In this document: piece after piece, positions 49,501-58,500 of the stretch
How the letters are laid out: each line of letters opens with the position of its first letter
Numbering within the stretch: the stretch's first letter is position 1
Assembly (NCBI GenBank): GCA_028023455.1
Contig: JAQFVV010000055.1
Span: 6,664,030-6,728,029 of the forward strand
From: Epiperipatus broadwayi
Taxonomy: Eukaryota; Onychophora; Udeonychophora; Euonychophora; Peripatidae
Direction of reading: 5' to 3'
DNA: 64,000 bases
Program-made: the position numbers and the translations under genes
The notes under the pieces: generated by a model
What the model saw: only the letters and a program-made list of their open reading frames with translations
The model's database searches: none
Told to the model about the DNA's origin: nothing

Positions 49501-52500
49501 AAATATTATTTTTCCCCCATAAGAACTCATGATCATTGTTTATTTTTATGCAAGATCTTTCATTTACAATGCATTTTGGAGAACAAATTGTCCTCATTAA
49601 CCAGGGTAAAGGTGTACATAAAAAGCTAAAGTAATAAGCAGTCATGCATCAAAATAATTATTTGGATTGTGGAAGAGCAAATGTTGGAGGGAGAATAATA
49701 AAGTATATAATATTTGCAGATGATATGGCTCTTATTGCTGAAGAGGAAAAGGGTCTTCAGAATATGTTGAATAAATTAGAAGAAGGATATATGGCATATA
49801 GAATGAAGATTAATTTTGAAAAGACTAAGTGTTTATGGATAGGGAGAGATGCAAAAAGACTGCATATTGGAATCCATAATAACATGGTTTGACAGGTGAA
49901 GGGATTTAGATATTTGGGTAGTTGGTTGAGTGAGAATGGAAGAAGTGAAAATGAAGTTAAAAGAAGAATAGCATTGGCAAAGGAGACATTTTGAAATTAA
50001 TATTAAAAAAATATTTGTTAATTTTTATTATTGCAGTATAACAAGTTATCTTTGCAACACCTGTATTTTTAAACACAAACATATTCAAAAGAAAAAAAAA
50101 CTCATGGAAGCAAACCAATAGTTTTCAGAAGAGTGAGAGAAGTAAAAGTTTATTAAAAACAAATGATTCATGAACATACCGAGCAGTGATGGAATTGTAC
50201 AAAATAATGGGAATACTTATTATTTTATATTACTTGTTCAACATGCCGTCAGTAGTTTTAATTATATGGATATTCAAAACCTGAAAATTTAAAGATATGT
50301 AATAATATAACTTTATTTCTATTCTAAGAGCTATTTATCCTAAAATCCTGGTTTGATCCGCATTGATTCAAGTTCTAGTGAACCCAGATAACTATCCAGT
50401 AATAAATCAATATATGAGTATCTAGCTATTAGTTAAATATTCATTAGTTTGATGATAAAATAAGTATGAAAAATGGTCTAATTTTGTTACTTATTGTACC
50501 AATTGCCTAATTATCCTGCAAAAAGCAAACTCTTTATTACATTTATGTGGGAAAGTGGCATATAAATAGTTATAATGTTATTGCTAAGTAAAATCAATTT
50601 ATTCCACATGTAACATCATATTAATGACTTCTAATTTCTACTCTTAAAAACTTCAACATAGTAAACAACTTAGTAGTTTATGACTGTTCTCTCCAAGTAT
50701 AGTAACAAATATTATGATCAATATATTTTTTAAATATTTAACAAATATTCATTAAGACATATACAAATAAACACATATACGTATAGGCGGATTAGTTCAT
50801 ATTGAAGGCGCAGTATTTATGCAAGTAAGTAAAAGATAAGTAAATACTTCTTCTATAAAACCCATTTCAGAACCAAGACACTTTTATCTCATCGTGTAAA
50901 TGAATAAGGGGGGAAAAGGCATTTTTCACTCAACTCGTTATGTGTTTTTTTTTTCCTTTGTTCTAGCAAAGAATAGCTGGATACCCATTTCCAACCCAAT
51001 ATTAGATAATTAAATTGGTCAGACCATAACTAATTGGAAAAAAAACCCCCACCTAAACTTGATTAGGAACCTGAAAGTTTTTTTTTCTCGGGGTAGTCAA
51101 ATAACTAGCCAATTAACAGTCCAGAATTCGTATTCAAGTAATAGGCAGGGCAGGAAGAATGACTTTTTGCTTTAGGCAGACACACACATAAACAACATTA
51201 AAATAACTATCATTTACTACACCTGAAAAGTTACCTATTCTTAGCATTTATAAATAAAATATAGAATTGGCTGATTAAAGTGCGCAAGTTTATTCTTTGT
51301 AAGCTTAAAGGCAGATTGAAATAATTCGATAACAGAATATTGCGACAAAACAAATATCATTGGTGGGGATAAGTCTTTAAAATCATTAATTCTTTTTAAA
51401 GTAAAATAATAATTGCATGGATTATTGCTAGGGAATTAAAAAAAAGTTCGAACACCGGAAGTGCTGACCGTGCCGCTATCCATGGACCTTGAGCACCGGA
51501 ATCTGCCATTTTTAGAGAATGCAGATTTTTTTTTTTTTTAATGTGTAGAGGATATTTCTAAAATCAGAATATATATATATGCATCATTTTGAAATATATG
51601 TACACCTTTTCTTCTCTTCTTGTAAGTATCATCATCATCATTTCCAATGGTTTTCGATCCTCTGCAAAATGAAGGGCTCTCCAAAGTTAATTCTATTTCT
51701 TGGATCTTTAACGTCTCTTCTCGACATTTCACCAGCAAATTTGCTTTTTTCAACTATCTACCTCACGTGGTTTCTTTCTATCTTTTACAGTCTCTTGAGA
51801 TCCGTTTTAGTAGTCTTCAACTGTACATATATTATCATCTCTTCTAACAATATGTTCAGCCCAATTACATTTCTTTCAATGATGTTAGTAATATCTGTTT
51901 ATTCATTATCATTCCTTCTTGATACTGCTAACACACATCTCCATGGTTTGTTAAATGGTTTAAATTATCTGTATTGCTTTTCTGTTAAGAACTCAAATTT
52001 CAGATCCATAAGTAAGAACTAGTTTTTTTAAAAAAAATTTCTTTCAAATAAATAGGCATATTTTTTTTTAATATTATATCTATCAAAAGCACTGCACCCA
52101 GTTTAATTCTGTAACTATCATTATGTTTCCATCTATAATAATAATCTGATTAAGATATTTGAAGTTGACTTTTTTCTAATTCTTCAGTATCCTTGTAAAT
52201 ATTAAGTACCTTAAGTAGTAGGTATAATTTATTTTTTGATCCAAATATTACTTTTATGAGATAAATCGCAATAATCAAATTGTTTAATGCTCTGTATATC
52301 ACGTGATATTCGAGTCCCAAAAATAATTTTTTAAACTTCGATTAGGAACATTTAGCTTTAAAGTTTGTTGCTCTATCGCTGTGGTAGACCGCGCAGCGTT
52401 GGGCGATGAATAAAGCAATTTTATGGATTTTTTTTAAAAAAAATTTGAAGTTTTTTAAAATGGTAATATTATTTTTAAAATGCAGTCTTTTAAAATAATC

Positions 52501-55500
52501 GGATAAATTCGGAAACAGTTTATTATCTGCTTATAAATGAGCACTTATAAATGGATGTCTTAATATTTGTTTATTAATATTATCACCAGTTAATTATTTT
52601 TCACTTATTAATAATCACCGCTTTCCCCAACAACGGATCATAATTATATCTTAAAAGAGATTAAATAATAGAGTTATCATAGCTTTGATAATTTTGTTAG
52701 TTTATTAATACATTGTTTATCAGCTTTAAAATAAACTCTTCCGATCTTTTAACTAGAACGTGTTAACAGCATTTGAGCAACTGTTAAAACGAGCGATAGG
52801 AAATCAAGACAGTAGCGAGATTAGAACAGCTCACCGCAAGATAAGGCTATCAAACACATGGCAAATGTGTAGAAAAAAAAATGTGAGCGAACATCTTTGG
52901 CCATTATATAACTAATAAGCATATATAATATACACACATTATTGATACAGTTATCTGTGTGTATCATCATTTTCAATCAGTAACGATCCACTGCAGGATG
53001 AAAGTCTCTACAAGTTCAATCCATTTTCTCCTAACTCTAGCCTCTCTTTTCCATAGCACAATTTCTTATTTCATCCATCCATCTCACATGTGGTTTCTTT
53101 CTAGGTCTTTTGCAATCTCTTGGAATATTGCTTAAGATTTCAAATGTCCATCCGTATCCAACTCTAGTTTCTCTTTTACACATCATCCCAGCACAATTCC
53201 TTATTTCATCCATCTCACATCTGGTTTCATTCTAGGTCTTTTTCAATCTCTTGGAATGCTGTCAATTGTCCAATCATCTCTTCTAGCAATATGTCCAGCC
53301 CACTTCCACTTCAATCTTTTAAGTCTTCAACTATATCAATATCACCTGTTTGTTCTCTCACCAATGTATTTCGTTTTTGACCTCTTCTTATTACTCCACT
53401 TCATTGAGAGATATGAAGTATCTGTATTGCTCTTTTGTTAAGTGGCTAAGTCTCAGATCCGTAAGTAAGAACTGGTAACACATATTTATTAAAAACCTTC
53501 CTTTTCAAGCACACAGGCATATTTCTTTTTAATATTAAGATATTTCTACCAAAAGCACTCAAACCAAGTTTAATTCTATGATTAATTTCATCCATTATGT
53601 TTCCATCTGTAATAATAATTTGACTAAGGTATTTGTAATTGTTAATTTAACACATAATAATCAATTTTTGTTTTCAACTTCAGAGAAAATCCATTGAACA
53701 TTAATCTTTTTAACATTTACCTTTAGTCCTATTTTCTTAGTTTCATCTGATAACTCCTGCAACATTTCCTGCAGCTCCGAAGCATTATTTGCAAAAACAA
53801 CTACATTATCTGCAAAATCCAAATGGCTTAAATAATCTCCATTTACTTTTACTCCTTTAGCTTCCCATTTTAATTCACAATGGAGTCACCCTGTTGTACA
53901 CCCTTTTCAATGTTAATCTTTTTAGTATAATTATGTATCTAATTGTTGGTAGTGCATTTTTATAAATATTCTTCAAAATATGAGAATATCCTGGATCTGT
54001 ACCTTGATGATCCAATGCTTTATCACTGAAGAAAAGTTTATAGAATCAAATGCCCTTTCATAATCTACAAATCCAAAGCGTAATGACAATTTATATTCAT
54101 GGGTCCTTTCTATAACTTCTCTCAGTAGTTAGATATGATCCACTGTACTAAAATTACTTTAAATCCAGCTTGTTCTTTTGGTTGGTTAAAATCCATCCAA
54201 AGTTTGCTGTAGATGAGTTGTAATTATTTTGGTAAAATTTTGTAAAGAACTGATAAAAGACTGGTTTGTAATTTCTAATGTAAAACCTTCTTAAAATATG
54301 AATACTGCATTCTTCCAATCATCTGGTACATCTTTATTATTTAAACACTTGGTATTAATTTTTCCAGAAAAATGTCTATTTCTTCACCTGCTTCTTTTAA
54401 GATATCGATTATAATTCTATCATTATCTAGAGCTTTTACCTTCTTCATAAATTTAATTGCATGTCTCACTTCTTCATTTAAAATCCTGGACAATTCAGAA
54501 AATATAGTAGTTGTAAGAGATAGATTTCCTTGTTCTTGAGACTTTTATTCTTTTCTATAGCTTTCCTTGTTAGTTCACAGTTATATTTTCTTATATCACT
54601 ATGAATTCTTTTTTGCACCATTTTACAAAATTCAAGACATTCAATCTATCTTAATGCATCATTTTTATATATTTTCATATTTCTTCTTTATTTGTAATGA
54701 CTCAGTAGATATGTTTCTCTAGTTTTTAACTCTATGTAATTGATTCCATCTTTTATGTCATCTATATAAGGTTAAATTCCTATGTCCCTTTCTTTTATTA
54801 TTAATGACTATTCTTTCTAAAACATCTTTTCAAGAAATATCTCATCTAGTGATTTTTCCTAAATACTCATTTGTTACTCTATCCACCCAATTAATCTCCA
54901 TTTTTCTTCATATCTACATCTCAAAGGCCTCTAATCTTTCCTTAATTTTTTTATACAGTGTTCATGTCTCCAATAGACTTTACGCATAGCATTTGAATGA
55001 TCTCTCAATTTTACCTTCAAAGATCCACTGAATATTTTCTTCGTTTTGATCAATGCCTCCTTTGCTAGTATTCTTTTTTTAATCACACAGTCACTTCTTC
55101 CATCCACACTCAACCAACTTTCCAGATCAAACCTTTATTATGATTTGACTTACAATCGTCAAACATCTGCTTTTGAAACTTCACTTTAGATAAATCTGTT
55201 AACAATTATTACTAATCATTTATTAGGATATAATCACATCATATATATGTAATACTTATAATTAAGTTTGAATATTTAACATAATGTCTGCAATGTCTTT
55301 AAGATAGGCAAGAGGTAGAACACTGGTATTTTCCAATGCTAAAATTATTTTTAAATACACCATCATATTTTCCATGGAAATTTCACTGATAGCAAACCTT
55401 TTGCACATAGAATCATAGGTGAGAAAAATATTGGTTTTTTTTTTATTATCAATAAATAAAAGACATAAAACGGCATTTAAACACATCTCAGGGTAAAGAC

Positions 55501-58500
55501 CTCATCAACAGCTTGCCAATTCAATGATAAAAAGGTAATATCATGCTTGCCAATTGTGATTGGTAAGAGTTTGAGTGAGTTTCCATTCATTTCACACCCT
55601 AGCTGAGAATATCTACACATTTGTTTACTGACTACTATGGAATGGTTAGTTAGGTTAGAGATAGGCCAACTGCCTAAAAGAAAATTCCAAGCCTGTGAAA
55701 AAAATTTCAAGTTTGCATGTCCTAGATTCAAGCCCAAATTGTAGGTATGGTGACTGAATGTGCAACCATTTCTTCAAAGGCCTTTGCAAATATTATGCAT
55801 AAGTTTTCTCTCTTTGTATTACATTGTGCTCTGATTATACGCAGGTTAAATTGACTAGGCAAAAAGGTATAGCACCCTGATAATAACAATTGATGATTAT
55901 CCTCATTACTTGTCAGTCCTTTAATTAACCCAATCTATTTTAGATTCTCAATATAAAATTTTTCATCATGAATGAGTTCTTTAGTTTACACCTCCCCCCC
56001 TCATCTACTGCAATCCTAAATAAAAATGGCACCTGCAAGAAGATTTCTCGAATGAATGCAGATCTATCAGCAAGATAGTATTTATCTCAAACCTGATTAA
56101 TATACTAACGACTACTTAAGTTACTATTTGCCCGGATAAGGTAAAAGATAAGACACCATTTAAATAGCTCACTTCAGCATGAAGGCCTCTTGAACAACCT
56201 CCCAAAGATATAGAGCAGGAGAAGGCAGTAATCACCAGGCTTGTCAATAATCAAATAGTGGGGATTTGGATGGTTTTCATTCTTGTTTTAATTGCTAGAT
56301 AAAATTATTCTGACATCTACTTACTGACCAGTAATGAATTGGGTTTAGCTCAACTATACTGGGAAAAAATGCTAAGCCTAAATACAACTAAGTTTTGCAT
56401 AAGCTGAGTTCGAATCCAAGTGATAAGCATGGCAGGCAATGTGCTACTTTGCACCATGAATCTTATCCCTTATCTGGATATCGAATATTAAATAAAATCG
56501 TAATAGAATTTAGATTATATATAGATACACACACATACACACAGAGAGAAGGGTATCGGATATAAAAATTATTGCAATTGCCTGCCATTTTCATAACCAG
56601 AGATTCAGATCTGGCTGAAGAATTAAAAAAACTTTTTTAAGCAACGTGTTTTATAGCCAAAAATCCAAACAATTTCTGGTCAGTAAACAGGTATCTACTT
56701 ATTCTTAACTGGAAATAGTAAATCAATGAATACATCATAGAAAATCTTCAATAGCCAGGCGTATAACAACTCCGACACTACTCGGTGGGAAAATGTTAAT
56801 AACTACAGTATTTTCTGTACACACACATATACAATTATCTAGATAACAGTTTGAGGCGATATTTTATTTATTTTTACAATGCCCCATTTATTCATTACTT
56901 CGTCCAGGATAGAGTCATTTGTGTCTCTGAAAGTATGCGTTTATAAATATCTCATGCAAATATACTCAGATATTATTTTGCTACCTATTATTTTTTCTCA
57001 TCTGTTTTTACAACAAGTCTTAGAAGCATATATAAATAAAATCAGTAATATATATTAAAAAAATCCCCAAAGAGCTTCGTTATATTTTAAATATACTTGA
57101 GGAACTCCTTAATTACTAGTAAAACAAATAATTTCTCTTAATGACTTGATCATAGCCACAAGACTAAAATAAACTTCATTAACGATCAATATAGTCCCAC
57201 CCTGAATGCTGTAGGTTAGCTAACACATAGGGTGCACCAGCTGCGTTGAGTGAATCAATCTTAAACTAAATACGACTTCCGTTTAAAAGTCCATATACGA
57301 ACCTGTACCACAAGACCCCCCTCCCCCTACTCCTATATACTGTATAGTTATATTTTTTAATTCAGCAAGAATTTTATTTTTCCAAATTATTTCTAAAGCA
57401 TCAAAAATAAAGCATAAGCCCTCACGGCATGATAATATGTATTATCGATAATTACGTTCATTTTCCATAAGAAGATTTAATAATAAAATTAAAAAAATAA
57501 GTAAATAGACAGACACGTGGACATTCATAAACTACATATATATGTTCATGCTATACACCTCCAGATATAATTATTGAATAATTAATAGCTCGGGAGTTTA
57601 TAGGGAGCACCGGAAGTGACAGGGCTGGCTGTGTTCTATGGATCTTGAGCTTCAAAATATGCCATTCTACCACTTCCCCAAATCATGCAGGCCTCTTTTT
57701 TTTCACATTTATATAGTCTATATTAAGTTTCATATTGAAATTTCGAATTATTAACTTAAAAAAAATAATATTTTTATGATTGTAAAACTTTATTAACCTA
57801 ATATCAGGTTGTTTTTTTTTTAATTTTTTTATCGAAAACCCTTTGGAGTAATCAAACCTACTGTTTTTAGCGGAAAATATTCAAAAATTTATTTCAATCT
57901 TCAAGGTCCTTTCCCTTCCTGTCTATTTTAATATATTTATAGATACGGTAAAAGGTAAAAAAAAAAAAAAGTCTTTAAATAGCTTATATCAGAGCAGAGA
58001 CCTCTCTACAGACTAATAGAGCAACAATATTTCATTAGACTTGTCAGTTACTGAATATAGAGGATTTAATCATTTTTCTATCCCCGTTTGACTTGATAGC
58101 TTAAAAAAGTTAGATATACTGACCAATGTGAGATAGTTAACTATCTTGATCGTGTGCTGTCTAATTGAAAAAAAAAACCCCAACAACCTAAGTTTGATTA
58201 ACCCTAAAAAAAAATAAAAAAATTGGGAACTAGATTCAAACTCAAGTCATTGGTCATTTTACATGAGTGCATAACCATTTGCATCACAAAAGTCTTTAGT
58301 CATTCAGCATTGGTTGGTAATTGGATATCCAGATATTAATTAAAGAATACAATTTATTCTAAATAACCAAACAGAGTTTTTAACTAAAATGAAAGAGCTT
58401 TTTTAAAAAAACAAAAACAAAACAACGATAGAATACAGAAAATGAAAAAAAAAAGGTTGGACTCATAATTTTTTACTGGTAATTAAAAGATGAAAACGTG

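Noticed and set aside
51579-52022. 147-codon plus-strand ORF
   Set aside because: It is the antisense of an RTE LINE 3' region; residue content is Leu/Ser/Phe-rich as expected of an antisense frame.
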